From positions 1 to 64,000 of the forward strand of contig NZ_FQVI01000004.1 in NCBI RefSeq assembly GCF_900129135.1: DNA of 64,000 nucleotides, in the 5' to 3' direction. The stretch comes from Lactonifactor longoviformis DSM 17459 (GTDB lineage: Bacteria; Bacillota; Clostridia; Lachnospirales; Lachnospiraceae). Under the pieces are notes generated by a model. It saw only the letters and a program-made list of their open reading frames with translations. It was not told the origin of the DNA and did not search any database. Position numbers and translations under genes: made by a program. Below are positions 24,221-33,391 of the stretch, in pieces (position 1 is the first letter of the stretch; the number at the start of each line of letters is the position of its first letter).

Positions 24221-25867
24221 TTACTCTTCAGAAACAGGCGTCTCTTCCGGAGCATCGGCAGGTGTCAGTTCCATATATATCTCTGACTGAGAGTATTCCG
24301 GTGTCTCCGGACTTACTTTTAGAACACCAGTTGCCTCTATTCTGCTGCCATCCTCGTAATCCTCTCCTGTAAGCTGAATCTCTTTAATTTCCGCCATGAC
24401 AGTATCGCCTGATCTAAAGCCTGCCATCTGATCCAGTACTAAAAATTGCGCTGTATACTGCTGTCCGGAATCCGACCAGGTAACCTCTTTTACAGTTCCG
24501 GCTAATGTAGATTCCTGTTCCAGTTCATACTCTGTATAACCCGGGATGCGCTTGCCATCCTTTCCCACATAGGTTTCTTCAATCCACTGGCTGACGGCCA
24601 TAGAACCGTCTTCCGTAAGATAGTAATCTCCAACCCACCGGGATGTCTGAAGAGCCCCTGAAGCGTGCAGATAATACCAGGTATTATCTACCAGTATCCA
24701 GCCCGTAAGCATAACCCCGTTTTGATCCATATAATATCTGGTATTCCCCACATCTGTCCAGCCTACTGCCATAGCTCCGCTTCCCTGGAGATAATACCAG
24801 GTATTCCCCTGCTTCAGCCAGCCCGTCTGCATCGCTCCGCTTCCGTCTGTATAATACCAGGTCTCTCCGTCTTTTAGCCATCCGGTCTTCATGGCCCCGC
24901 TTCCCGGAACGAAGTAATACCAGCTTCCGCCTGCTTTGGCCCAGCCTTCTGCCATGGCTCCGCTTCCCTGGAGATAATACCAGGTATTCCCCTGTTTCAG
25001 CCAGCCCGTCTGCATCGCTCCGCTTCCGTCTGTATAATACCAGGTCTCTCCGTCTTTTAGCCATCCGGTCTTCATAGCCCCGCTTCCCGGAGTCAGATAG
25101 TACCAGGTTCCTCCCACTTTGGCCCAGCCTTCTGCCATGGCTCCGCTTCCCTGAAGGTAATACCAGGTATTCCCCTGCTTTAGCCAGCCCCTCTGCATCG
25201 CTCCGCTTCCGTTTGCATAATACCAGGTTGATCCGTCCATAAACCAACCGGTTTTCATATTGCCGCTTCCCGGAGTCAGATAATACCAGGTTCCTCCAAC
25301 CTTTTCCCATCCCTCGGCCATAGCTCCGTTTCCTTTGAGATAATACCAGGAAGTGCCCTGTTTCAGCCAGCCCGTCTGCATGATGCCGTTGCTGTTGGAG
25401 AAGTACCAGGCAGATCCGTCTTTAAACCATCCGGTCTGGAGAACGCCTTTCGAATTCAGGTAATACCAGTTATTGCTTCGTCTCAGCCATCCTCTCTGAC
25501 GGACTCCGGACGCATCGCAGTAATACCAGCCTCCAGTGGTCAGCACCCAGCCGGTTCTCATATATCCGTTCTTGTCAAATACATACCATTCGCCATTTAT
25601 GAGCTCCCAGGAATTCACAGGCCAGGAACCGTCACTTTTCTTAAACCACCACCCCTTGGAATCCTTTACCCAGGTTCCTTTTGTCTCTGCTGCCCTGGTT
25701 TCGCTGAGAGCTGCGGGTACAGGCAGCTCTCCGCTTTCCTCACCGCTGCCGGCTTCCTTTTCCACAGCTTCCTTTGTAGTTTCTCCAAACACCTGAACAG
25801 GTACGGTACTCATAATCATAGCCGCTGTCAGGGACAGGGCCGCCAGTTTTATTCTTCTATTTTTCAT
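24221..25867 (-). CDS. Secreted protein made mostly of cell-wall-binding repeats
   Basis: This 548-residue protein has a signal peptide (MKNRRIKLAALSLTAAMIMS..., cleavage near VFG), then about 16 units of the 20-21-residue GW....WYYL..(G/S)GAM type (about 65-420). A C-terminal domain of about 100 residues rich in beta strands follows (EYELEQESTLAGTVKEVTWS...). No catalytic domain is visible. It is probably a wall-associated adhesin or scaffold. It shares its repeat type with the metallophosphoesterase at 7731-10259. Confidence 0.87.
   Translation of the reverse strand: MKNRRIKLAALSLTAAMIMSTVPVQVFGETTKEAVEKEAGSGEESGELPVPAALSETRAAETKGTWVKDSKGWWFKKSDGSWPVNSWELINGEWYVFDKNGYMRTGWVLTTGGWYYCDASGVRQRGWLRRSNNWYYLNSKGVLQTGWFKDGSAWYFSNSNGIMQTGWLKQGTSWYYLKGNGAMAEGWEKVGGTWYYLTPGSGNMKTGWFMDGSTWYYANGSGAMQRGWLKQGNTWYYLQGSGAMAEGWAKVGGTWYYLTPGSGAMKTGWLKDGETWYYTDGSGAMQTGWLKQGNTWYYLQGSGAMAEGWAKAGGSWYYFVPGSGAMKTGWLKDGETWYYTDGSGAMQTGWLKQGNTWYYLQGSGAMAVGWTDVGNTRYYMDQNGVMLTGWILVDNTWYYLHASGALQTSRWVGDYYLTEDGSMAVSQWIEETYVGKDGKRIPGYTEYELEQESTLAGTVKEVTWSDSGQQYTAQFLVLDQMAGFRSGDTVMAEIKEIQLTGEDYEDGSRIEATGVLKVSPETPEYSQSEIYMELTPADAPEETPVSEE
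24781..25330 (-). repeat. Higher-order 183-base repeat in the wall-protein gene
   Basis: Three-unit blocks (61 codons) recur with an exact 183-base period: the landmark TTCCCTG begins at 24781, 24964 and 25147. Adjacent blocks are almost identical at the DNA level, pointing to recent duplication. Confidence 0.9.
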
Positions 25868-25966
25868 TACTTATCTCCTCACTCCTATGTATCATCACAG
25901 AATTAACAGATTTATTATAACATTTTTTCTTAGAATATCCATGGATTTATAAAAAGATCACTAAAA

Positions 25967-26010
25967 ATTCACACACTGTACCAGAACTGCCTGGTGTCCA
26001 GCGTGTGAAT
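25967..26010 (-). terminator. Terminator of the eut operon
   Basis: ATTCACAC pairs with GTGTGAAT, extended by further pairing, and is followed by TTTTTAG on the minus strand. It lies directly after eutQ. Confidence 0.82.
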
Positions 26011-26014
26011 CCGA

Positions 26015-26476
26015 TTAATTTCCGCCCATCCAGTCTGCCGGATAGGTTACATATAAGAATCTGGCCTTGTCAGCCACAGAAAACTGAATCCTGCTGCCTT
26101 TGGGGATCAGAATCATCTCTCCCGGCCCTGCCGTGACAGACGCATTTCCCTTATTAATTCTTAGACTGCCCTCTATCACATAATCAATCTCGTCATAATT
26201 CAGTGTCCAGTCAAAAGTAGTCTCTTTCATCTCCATGATTCCGCAGCCCAGCCGCCTGCTCTCCTCCAGAGAAAGCACATCATGGGTATATACCTGGTGG
26301 CCCGGGCTTCCTGTATCCAGTCTGTCCCCGGGTGTAACTTGTACTGAGGGCAGAGCCACTTTAATCACTCCGTCTGCGTATTCTTTACAGCTGTCTCCTG
26401 CCAGCGTCAGGCCCGACAGCTTTTCTGTCAGGATTCTCTGTACTATTTTTTCTATTTCTGATGCAGTAAATTCCAT
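26015..26476 (-). CDS. eutQ: EutQ cupin (microcompartment acetate kinase)
   Basis: This 153-residue protein is the last gene of the eut operon. A C-terminal cupin (about 65-150) has MKETTFDWTLNYDEIDYVIE and GEMILIPKG. In Salmonella EutQ has acetate kinase activity, making ATP from acetyl-phosphate. The N-terminal 22 residues (MEFTASEIEKIVQRILTEKL) form an amphipathic helix like those of other cargo proteins here. Confidence 0.92.
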   Translation of the reverse strand: MEFTASEIEKIVQRILTEKLSGLTLAGDSCKEYADGVIKVALPSVQVTPGDRLDTGSPGHQVYTHDVLSLEESRRLGCGIMEMKETTFDWTLNYDEIDYVIEGSLRINKGNASVTAGPGEMILIPKGSRIQFSVADKARFLYVTYPADWMGGN

Positions 26477-26490
26477 TTTATGCCCTCCTA

Positions 26491-27570
26491 TTACTCAGCC
26501 ATTCTTCTGGAGATGAATACCGCCAGAATAACAGCGGTGATTCCTCCTACCAGTTTACCTACAATCATAGGAAAAATCATGGCCTGATGAAATCCCGCGG
26601 TAAATCCCAGGTGATCCCCGAATACAAATGCGGCCGATACAGCAAAGGCCACATTAATAATTTTGCCTCTCTTGTCCATATCCTTCATCATGCCGAACAT
26701 AGGGATACTGTTTGCCAGACTGGCAACCATACCCGCCGCAGCCACATCGTTCATACCGAGCACTTTCCCCAGCTTCATCAGAGGTGTCCGGAATACCTTT
26801 GTAATCACATAGACCAGCGGAAACGCCCCTGCCAGAACAATCGCAATATCCGCGACAACGGTAAATCCTTCGCTGATCGGATTCATTCCGGGAATGAGGG
26901 TAATGCCTGTCAGCTGTTCAACAATACCAGCACCCAGCCCAAGGGTAATTACTGCCACAACGAATTTACCGAAATACGTAAACCCCTTAACCATGGCATC
27001 CGGGAATTTCCAAAGACCCAGAGCAATGAGCAGGGCAAAGAGAATGATCGGGATTAAATTGCGGATTACCATCATTACAGAATACCCTGCAACCAGACCT
27101 CCTACAAAAGAACCAATGGGAATGGTGATAACACCTGCCAGCACTCCTGTTGCCAGATACTTTCTGTCAGATTCCTCTATAATACCCAGGGCCACCGGGA
27201 TCGTAAACACGATAGTCGGGCCCAGCATGGCCCCCACAATGAGCCCTCCGAAATCACCGGCATTGGGATCTATGGCCAGAGCCTGCGCAAGGGGAGCTCC
27301 TCCCATATCATTGGCCAGAATCGAACCGGCAAACATAGCAGGATCCGCCCCCAGAAAACCAAAAAGCGGTACAATCACAGGCTTCAGCAAATTTGCTATC
27401 ACCGGGGCCAGTGCTATGATTCCCACCATAGAGACGGCCAGGGCTCCGATGGCCATAATTCCCTCTTCAAACTTTTCTCCCAGCCCAAAGCGGTTGCCGA
27501 TGATACGGTCAATTGCCCCAAGCGCCGCGAAAAACACCATAATATAGATAATAATCTCGTTAATGCTCAT
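26491..27570 (-). CDS. eutH: Ethanolamine permease EutH
   Basis: The start at 27570 (MSINEIIIYIMVFF) is preferred because GGAGG lies eight bases before it, just inside the end of eutN; this gives 359 residues. About ten membrane spans and GADPAMFAGSILANDMGGAP identify EutH, an ethanolamine transporter or facilitator that matters at low ethanolamine or low pH. Confidence 0.94.
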   Translation of the reverse strand: MSINEIIIYIMVFFAALGAIDRIIGNRFGLGEKFEEGIMAIGALAVSMVGIIALAPVIANLLKPVIVPLFGFLGADPAMFAGSILANDMGGAPLAQALAIDPNAGDFGGLIVGAMLGPTIVFTIPVALGIIEESDRKYLATGVLAGVITIPIGSFVGGLVAGYSVMMVIRNLIPIILFALLIALGLWKFPDAMVKGFTYFGKFVVAVITLGLGAGIVEQLTGITLIPGMNPISEGFTVVADIAIVLAGAFPLVYVITKVFRTPLMKLGKVLGMNDVAAAGMVASLANSIPMFGMMKDMDKRGKIINVAFAVSAAFVFGDHLGFTAGFHQAMIFPMIVGKLVGGITAVILAVFISRRMAE

Positions 27571-27571
27571 T

Positions 27572-27868
27572 TCATGTTCCTCCATCTTCCTTGCTGTCGG
27601 ATTCCTGCAGCTCCAGGGAATCTATGATACCTATAATCGCTGCATCTACAGGAATTCTTGCATCTCCCACCGCCTGCCGGGCGGAGTTGCCTTTGCTCAC
27701 CAGGACCAGATCGCCGATCCCTGCCCCCGTAATATCTGCAGCCACCAGCAGAGAATCTTTCTTCTGCTGCCGGTTTTTCATAATATTAACTACCAGCAGC
27801 TTCTGGCCGCTGATTCCTTCATCCTTTTTCGTGGCCCATACATTTCCTATGACTTTTCCAATTTCCAA
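27572..27868 (-). CDS. eutN: Microcompartment vertex protein EutN
   Basis: This 98-residue pentamer-forming shell protein of the EutN/CcmL family caps shell vertices. MEIGKVIGNVWATKKDE, KLLVVNI and GAGIGDLVLVSKGNSAR are diagnostic. It ends one base before the chosen eutH start. Confidence 0.94.
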   Translation of the reverse strand: MEIGKVIGNVWATKKDEGISGQKLLVVNIMKNRQQKKDSLLVAADITGAGIGDLVLVSKGNSARQAVGDARIPVDAAIIGIIDSLELQESDSKEDGGT

Positions 27869-27872
27869 AAGC

Positions 27873-28532
27873 TCACCTCTTTGCAGCTCTTCTCACATAA
27901 AGATTGTGATTCGCTATATAGTCTCTGGCTAAAGGTGTGAAAATTGCTTCTCTCCTCACTAGAATTGAGGCGGCTCCTCTGGCAGGCGCTTTCATAAGAT
28001 CAGATTCCCGTATTAGATGAAGCCCCGTGAGATCCAGGCTTTCTCCCTCCGGCTGAAGCTTATGGGACAGGTCATCTGCCGCAATCTCCGAGATGCTTTC
28101 AACAACTGTAACCCCGTATTTAACCAGCTTGTCTTCGTACTCCTGATACTGGAGATAAAGATTTTTAAAAGCAGTATCCCTGTACCTGTGATATTCAATT
28201 CCTTCCCGCCAGACAAAGACCTTTTTCCCCCGGAGCAGTGCGGAAAGCACACATTTTGCCTGGGGAGAATAGGGAAAGCCCAGCGCAGTCTGGACCAGCA
28301 AAAGATCCGGAAGCTCCATCAGAAAAATCACATCGTACCTGGATCCCTCTACTGCTTCCTTAATAGAATCCCCGAAATAATGCAGCAGATACTGCGTTTC
28401 CAGATAGTTTTTTATCTCAGGTCCGGGAGTTCCCAGGATAAGTGCCTCCGGTCTGTTAAGGGATGCAGACTCTTTCAGCTTTTTTTCCACTTCTCTTACC
28501 ACCTGCTCCACCAGTTCACGCTGCCCTGTCAT
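27873..28532 (-). CDS. Ethanolamine-utilisation protein of unknown function
   Basis: This 219-residue protein is of the hypothetical type regularly found in Firmicutes eut operons. It starts with an amphipathic helix (ELVEQVVREVEKKLKES), then a flavoprotein-like or Rossmann-like core (EALILGTPGPEIKNYLE, YDVIFLMELPD). It overlaps the pduL stop by four bases. Presence of the N-terminal helix suggests it is carried inside the shell. Function is unknown. Confidence 0.8.
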   Translation of the reverse strand: MTGQRELVEQVVREVEKKLKESASLNRPEALILGTPGPEIKNYLETQYLLHYFGDSIKEAVEGSRYDVIFLMELPDLLLVQTALGFPYSPQAKCVLSALLRGKKVFVWREGIEYHRYRDTAFKNLYLQYQEYEDKLVKYGVTVVESISEIAADDLSHKLQPEGESLDLTGLHLIRESDLMKAPARGAASILVRREAIFTPLARDYIANHNLYVRRAAKR

Positions 28533-29200
28533 CCGCCGTTCCTCTCTTTGCCTACGATACGGCAGAAGGTTCCCTTCTGAAAGCCGCAGGCATTCGCTTC
28601 ATCATAGTCAATATGGACATCTGTTTGAAAATCCGGGCTGACACGGGCAATGGTGTCTTCAAATATAAGAGGTCTGCTGCCGAACACCTTTATTTTTAAA
28701 GCATCTCCATCTCTGACCCCAAACTTTTCGGCATCCTCAGGAGTAATATGCATATGGCGTTTCGCCACTATGACACCTTTGTCCTTAATCACCTGCCGGT
28801 CTTTATAGGAGAATACTGCTCCGGGTGTGCCTTCAATGTCACCGCTCAGCCTGACCGGTGCCTTTATTCCCAGAGCCAGACAATCCGTCATAGATACCTC
28901 AGCCTGAGTTTCCTTTCGTTCCGGCCCCAGGATTACCACATTGTGCAGAGTCCCCTTAGGTCCTCCAAGAGATACTCTCTCCTGGCAGACATATTGTCCG
29001 GGCTGGGATAAGTCGCGGACTCTTGTGAGCTGATATCCGGTTCCGAACAGGGCATCAATATCTGCCCTGCACAGGTGGACATGGCGTCCGGAAGCTTCTA
29101 CCTCAACCATACAGCTTTCCTGTATCTCCTTCACCACCGCATCTACAATGCGGTCGGCTAATCTTTTTTTCTCCTCATCCCGGAGTACTGTACCGTACAT
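28529..29200 (-). CDS. pduL: PduL-type phosphotransacylase
   Basis: The start at 29200 (MYGTVLRDEEKKRL) is set by GGAGGG seven bases before it; this gives 223 residues. The zinc-binding motifs ASGRHVHL and AKRHMHI of PduL are present. It converts acetyl-CoA to acetyl-phosphate and recycles CoA inside the shell, replacing the Pta-type EutD of enteric bacteria. Residues 6-28 form an amphipathic helix (KKRLADRIVDAVVKEI), the known kind of signal for encapsulation in PduL. Confidence 0.92.
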   Translation of the reverse strand: MYGTVLRDEEKKRLADRIVDAVVKEIQESCMVEVEASGRHVHLCRADIDALFGTGYQLTRVRDLSQPGQYVCQERVSLGGPKGTLHNVVILGPERKETQAEVSMTDCLALGIKAPVRLSGDIEGTPGAVFSYKDRQVIKDKGVIVAKRHMHITPEDAEKFGVRDGDALKIKVFGSRPLIFEDTIARVSPDFQTDVHIDYDEANACGFQKGTFCRIVGKERNGG

Positions 29201-29271
29201 TGTCCATCCCTCCATCCTTGGATCTGTCTTCATCCGATATTTTATCAATTTCAGTGTACTGCCAAATGATA

Positions 29272-29865
29272 CTAGTATTTGCCGGCAAGATATTTAAACA
29301 TCATAATCCAGAACAGGGAGGAAAGCCTGTTCAGTACCCGGATAATGTCGTCCCTGGTCACTTCCCCGGATTCTGTCTTAAATGCCTTGTATGCCGCAAG
29401 TTCTGTTTCCCTGGTCATAGTCCTCAGGCGGTTCAGACAGGCAACGATCTCACCGTGCTCACAAGTCGGCAGAAAATGTCTCATTCCATAATACCGGCTG
29501 GGGTGATGGGAATGCTCTCTCAGCTCATCCATGGTCAGTCCCTGGATTTTTTCTGTTTTCACAGCTTCCCCGCTGACTTCGCAGCGAAGCAGACCTCGGA
29601 TTACCCGGATAATCTCCTCCAGGTCCTGTACCAGAAGATTCTTTTTTTCTTTTGCGGCAGCCAGCTGCACCAGTATAATCTCCGACTCCAGAGAATCGAT
29701 GGCTCCCCGGAATATGATCCGGGGATGGTCCTTGTAGACCATTTCATCCCCTCTCAAGGTGGTCATATGCTCCGGCTTTTTTTTCCTGCCTGTATCCCCT
29801 CCCAGAATCTCTGAGAGGGTTTCCGATACAATTTGTTCCAGCTTTTCTGTCGTGATTTCCGCCAT
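29272..29865 (-). CDS. eutT: Corrinoid adenosyltransferase EutT
   Basis: This 197-residue protein is a cobalamin adenosyltransferase of the EutT type. It makes the adenosylcobalamin needed by EutBC. RIIFRGAIDSLESEIILVQ and the helical C-terminus (DIIRVLNRLSSLFWIMMFKY) fit the family. The N-terminus carries a putative encapsulation helix (EKLEQIVSETLSEIL). Cys162-type residues in SCEHG-like position appear as PTCEHGE. Confidence 0.85.
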   Translation of the reverse strand: MAEITTEKLEQIVSETLSEILGGDTGRKKKPEHMTTLRGDEMVYKDHPRIIFRGAIDSLESEIILVQLAAAKEKKNLLVQDLEEIIRVIRGLLRCEVSGEAVKTEKIQGLTMDELREHSHHPSRYYGMRHFLPTCEHGEIVACLNRLRTMTRETELAAYKAFKTESGEVTRDDIIRVLNRLSSLFWIMMFKYLAGKY

Positions 29866-29868
29866 TTT

Positions 29869-30183
29869 TTATGCCTCAGAGCTATAGGATGTGCTGCTTT
29901 TCTCCAGCTGGTGAGGCAGTATCACATCCACCTCAGTGTGGGGTCTCGGTATCACGTGAACAGATACAAGCTCTCCCACACGCTCTGCAGCTGCTGCACC
30001 GGCGTCTGTTGCCGCTTTGACCGCTCCAACGTCACCTCTGACCATAACCGTTACCAGACCTGCGCCAATGCTTTCCTTGCCCACTAATGCCACGTTGGCG
30101 GCCTTAACCATAGCATCAGCGGCCTCAATTGCTCCTACCAGACCTTTTGTTTCTATCATGCCTAATGCGTTTGTATTTGCCAT
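29869..30183 (-). CDS. eutM: Major hexameric shell protein EutM
   Basis: This 104-residue BMC-domain protein ([40 protein letters not shown]) tiles the flat faces of the compartment. A short Ser-rich tail ([11 protein letters not shown]) extends the usual end. It starts with a GGAGGG site and stands 107 bases after eutE, a gap that holds a GCC...GGC mini-stem and AT-rich sequence. Confidence 0.95.
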   Translation of the reverse strand: MANTNALGMIETKGLVGAIEAADAMVKAANVALVGKESIGAGLVTVMVRGDVGAVKAATDAGAAAAERVGELVSVHVIPRPHTEVDVILPHQLEKSSTSYSSEA

Positions 30184-30290
30184 TTTACAATCCCTCCATC
30201 TCTTTCAATACAAGATTAGTATTCTACAATTTTCTATTTTCTATTTATAAATTACGATTTGGTTGCCGCCAGTCTTGGCATCTCCTGTTT

Positions 30291-31766
30291 TTATCCAATC
30301 TCTCTCATGATTCTCTCTACAATTGACTGGACAAAAGCAGCATCTGTTCCTAGAGTACATACTCCTGAGGGTTCCGGCACACTGCCCGCCTCTCTTCTGA
30401 TCTCCTCCAGTTCTTTGGTCCCGAACCCGACTCTTTTGATATTTATCACATCCAGAGGACCGATGTTGTTGGAGGTTGAACTTCCTCCCACTGCTCCGCA
30501 GCCCAGAGTCAGTGCCGGGAACAGACCTGTTGTCGCCCCAATGCCGCCCAGAGCACCCGGTGTATTTACCAGAATTCTGGAGGCCGGCACTGCAAGGGCA
30601 AACCTCTTGATCAGGGACTCATCTTCTGCATGAATGGAAAAGGTATGGCCGGCGCCCTCCATGTGAAGAATTTCTATGGAACGGCGAAGAACATTCTCCG
30701 TATTTTCTTCTACATAAAAGCCCAGTATCGGTGCCAGTTTTTCTCTGGAGTAAGGCGCCCCTTCCCCCACCCTGGTTTCTCTGCCCACCAGCACTCTGGT
30801 CCCGGATGGAATATTGGAAAGCCCCGCATATTCAGCAATCTGGGCCACACTTTTTCCTACAATCATAGGGTTCATAGTTCCGTTAGCTCTCAATATAAAC
30901 TGGCCCAGCTTTTTGGTGTCTCCCTCGTTCAGAAGAAAAGCTCCCTGCTTTTTCAGTTCTTCAGAAACTGGCTGCTCCATACATTTCTCTACAATAATGG
31001 ACTGTTCAGAAGCACAGATAGTCCCGTTGTCAAATGTCTTGGAATCCAGAATCCTTTTTACCGCCATATGCACATCTGCGCTCTTATCAATAAAGGCAGG
31101 GCCGTTACCGGCGCCTACCCCGATGGCCGGGGTTCCTGAGGAATAAGCAGATTTTACCATAGCTCCCCCTCCGGTAGCCAGGATCAAGGCTGTGTTCTCA
31201 TGCTTCATCAATTCCTGTGTCGCAGGCATGGTGGGGATGCTGACAGATGAAATGGCCCCCTTGGGACAGCCTGCCCGCATTGCAGCCTCGGCAATTACCT
31301 CAACGGTTCTGAGAATACATTTCTTTGCACCCGGGTGGGGAGAAAAGACAATGGCATTTCCTCCTTTTAAGGCAATCATTGCCTTATAAATCACTGTTGA
31401 TGTGGGGTTTGTGGAGGGAACAATTCCCGCAATTACCCCTACCGGCACACCTATATCCCACACTTGACGCTCTCTGTCTTCATGCAGAATACCAATTGTC
31501 TTCTGATGCTTCACTGCCTCATAGACTGCCTGTGACGCAAAGAGATTTTTTATCACTTTATCCTGCCATCTGCCGAATCCAGTTTCCTCATTGGCCAGTT
31601 TGGCCAGTTCCGCAGCATGTGCAGTTCCTGCTTCGCTGATTGCCTTTACAATCCTGTCTATTTGATTCTGATCCATCTCTGCCAGCTTTTCAGAAGCCTC
31701 TTTCGCCTCTTTTAACAGGTTCCTGACTTCCTGAACGGACAGCAGATCTTTATCTTTTAAGTCCAT
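30291..31766 (-). CDS. eutE: Acetaldehyde dehydrogenase (CoA-acylating) EutE
   Basis: This 491-residue enzyme oxidises acetaldehyde to acetyl-CoA with NAD+ inside the shell. The catalytic Cys is in NGTICASEQS (about residue 258), and GVGAGNGPAFID and FSPHPGAKK are typical of the EutE/PduP clade. The first about 30 residues (LLSVQEVRNLLKEAKEASEK) form a likely encapsulation helix. Confidence 0.95.
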   Translation of the reverse strand: MDLKDKDLLSVQEVRNLLKEAKEASEKLAEMDQNQIDRIVKAISEAGTAHAAELAKLANEETGFGRWQDKVIKNLFASQAVYEAVKHQKTIGILHEDRERQVWDIGVPVGVIAGIVPSTNPTSTVIYKAMIALKGGNAIVFSPHPGAKKCILRTVEVIAEAAMRAGCPKGAISSVSIPTMPATQELMKHENTALILATGGGAMVKSAYSSGTPAIGVGAGNGPAFIDKSADVHMAVKRILDSKTFDNGTICASEQSIIVEKCMEQPVSEELKKQGAFLLNEGDTKKLGQFILRANGTMNPMIVGKSVAQIAEYAGLSNIPSGTRVLVGRETRVGEGAPYSREKLAPILGFYVEENTENVLRRSIEILHMEGAGHTFSIHAEDESLIKRFALAVPASRILVNTPGALGGIGATTGLFPALTLGCGAVGGSSTSNNIGPLDVINIKRVGFGTKELEEIRREAGSVPEPSGVCTLGTDAAFVQSIVERIMREIG

Positions 31767-31784
31767 AGATAATCTCCTTTTCTC

Positions 31785-32441
31785 TTATTCAAATTGACTG
31801 GGAGAGTCTGCCACCGCTTTTACCGCCTGGGCAAAAGCCGCGCAGGCTGATTTGCAGGCTGACTGGGTTCCCGTAAGCAGTCCGCCGCCAAAATTTGTCT
31901 CAGAAGGCGGTCCGTAAAAGGAAACCATCTTTACATCTGCAGCCTTTAGTGCTGCATCCAGTCCATAAATTGACTCAAGAGGAGGGGCTATCAGATATGC
32001 CAGGGCCTGCCCTTCCCGAATCCCTGTAGACTTGGAGAGATACGATCCTGTTCTGGAAACAGTATGGGCATAATAGACAATAGAATCATCCTCATTGGCG
32101 CTGACAAAACAGCTGCCGTTCTCAATAAAATTTCTGATTGATTCTAATCCGCTGCGCACCTCCGCAGGGCTGGGACCTCCGATTATGCCGATAACCTCCC
32201 CGGCTAATTTAGTAGATGCATTGGCAGATCCTGCATACATGGATTTTGCGTATACCACATCCACATCGGCATCCTTTGTAGCTTCATCCAGAGCCGTATA
32301 TAGAACATCGTCGGTATCCGCAGTTACAATTCCCAGACTTTTATGCCTCTGCCCCAGGGAAAGTGCTCGTACCAGATCATCGCTCACATTGGAAATCACC
32401 CGGACACCAAGAATGTGAGCCCGTAATTCATCATTTCTCAT
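31785..32441 (-). CDS. eutL: Trimeric shell protein EutL
   Basis: This 218-residue protein has two fused BMC domains (about 1-110 and 115-215) and forms pseudohexameric trimers with a central gated pore. LGVRVISNVSDDLVRALSL and the end FYGPPSETNFGGGLLTGTQ are diagnostic. Confidence 0.94.
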   Translation of the reverse strand: MRNDELRAHILGVRVISNVSDDLVRALSLGQRHKSLGIVTADTDDVLYTALDEATKDADVDVVYAKSMYAGSANASTKLAGEVIGIIGGPSPAEVRSGLESIRNFIENGSCFVSANEDDSIVYYAHTVSRTGSYLSKSTGIREGQALAYLIAPPLESIYGLDAALKAADVKMVSFYGPPSETNFGGGLLTGTQSACKSACAAFAQAVKAVADSPSQFE

Positions 32442-32459
32442 GGCTTGCTTTCCTTTCTG

Positions 32460-33377
32460 TTATTTCAGATCTATACCGGAAGCCTTCTGCTCCAGCATTT
32501 TCATAATAATACCTGAGGCATGCGCCCCTGCTTCTACTGCCGTGGTACCGCCCTTGTGAATATTACTGATAACGGTTCTCTTGGCTTCTGCCAGTCCGTG
32601 ACGGGGATTGTAGGCAATATACGCAGACATAGACTCTGCTGTAACAAGGCCCGGACGCTCACCGACCAGCATACAGATCACTTCTGCCCCTGTAATCTCG
32701 CCGATGTCGTCCATAGCCCCAACCCTGGCATATTTGATAAACAGGATAGGTCCCGTACTTATCCCTTTCGCTTTCAGCCCCTGGGATATAGCAGGAATCA
32801 TCTCAGCGGCATTGGCCTCCACTGCAGAGGATGATAGGCCGTCTCCCACCACAATAATTACCTTGGGGTGATCTTTATAGGCAGCTTTTATAATCTCTTT
32901 TTCCTTATCCGCGAACCTTCTTCCCAAATCGGGGCGGGTCAGATATTCATCCTTATCTTTGCATTTTGTTTTTACGAATACAAATTGATTCTTTTTAATA
33001 AACTCTTCTGAAACATCAGAGAATACCGCGTCCTGAGCAGCCGCATGATCTGCCCGTACACGAAGCATCGTTGCTGTCTTGTATCTGGCTCCTGCTCTTC
33101 CGATTCCCAGTCTGGCGGGTGTCTTAGCCTTCATGGCCAGATATCCTTCCCTGTCCTTCGGATTTTTAACCAGAAGCTGTTTTCTTAAATCAATCTGGGT
33201 AATATCCGGCAGTATCTGTCCTCCATCGGTGCTTTCCGGCATTTTCTCAACTCTGTTATTTTGTCCGACGGATGCTGCATAACTGCTTTTACTGTCGGAG
33301 GAAGCCTGAATAGATTTCCCCTTCAGCATATCTTCTACCATTTGTTCTACTAAAGCTCTTACATCTGTATCCTGCAT
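32460..33377 (-). CDS. eutC: Ethanolamine ammonia-lyase small subunit EutC
   Basis: This 305-residue subunit joins EutB to form the adenosylcobalamin-dependent lyase that splits ethanolamine to acetaldehyde and ammonia. [29 protein letters not shown] and [16 protein letters not shown] (given here in part) bind the corrinoid. The N-terminal 20 residues ([15 protein letters not shown]) can target the complex to the shell. Confidence 0.95.
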   Translation of the reverse strand: MQDTDVRALVEQMVEDMLKGKSIQASSDSKSSYAASVGQNNRVEKMPESTDGGQILPDITQIDLRKQLLVKNPKDREGYLAMKAKTPARLGIGRAGARYKTATMLRVRADHAAAQDAVFSDVSEEFIKKNQFVFVKTKCKDKDEYLTRPDLGRRFADKEKEIIKAAYKDHPKVIIVVGDGLSSSAVEANAAEMIPAISQGLKAKGISTGPILFIKYARVGAMDDIGEITGAEVICMLVGERPGLVTAESMSAYIAYNPRHGLAEAKRTVISNIHKGGTTAVEAGAHASGIIMKMLEQKASGIDLK

Positions 33378-33391
33378 TCACCTTTCCTCCT

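Noticed and set aside
24601-25600. CRISPR-like periodic DNA
   Set aside because: The periodic blocks are in-frame protein repeats with no unique spacers. No CRISPR array or cas gene was seen anywhere.
30184-30290. Terminator or switch between eutE and eutM
   Set aside because: Only a weak GCC/GGC mini-stem and AT-rich sequence are present, without a T-run after a stable stem.
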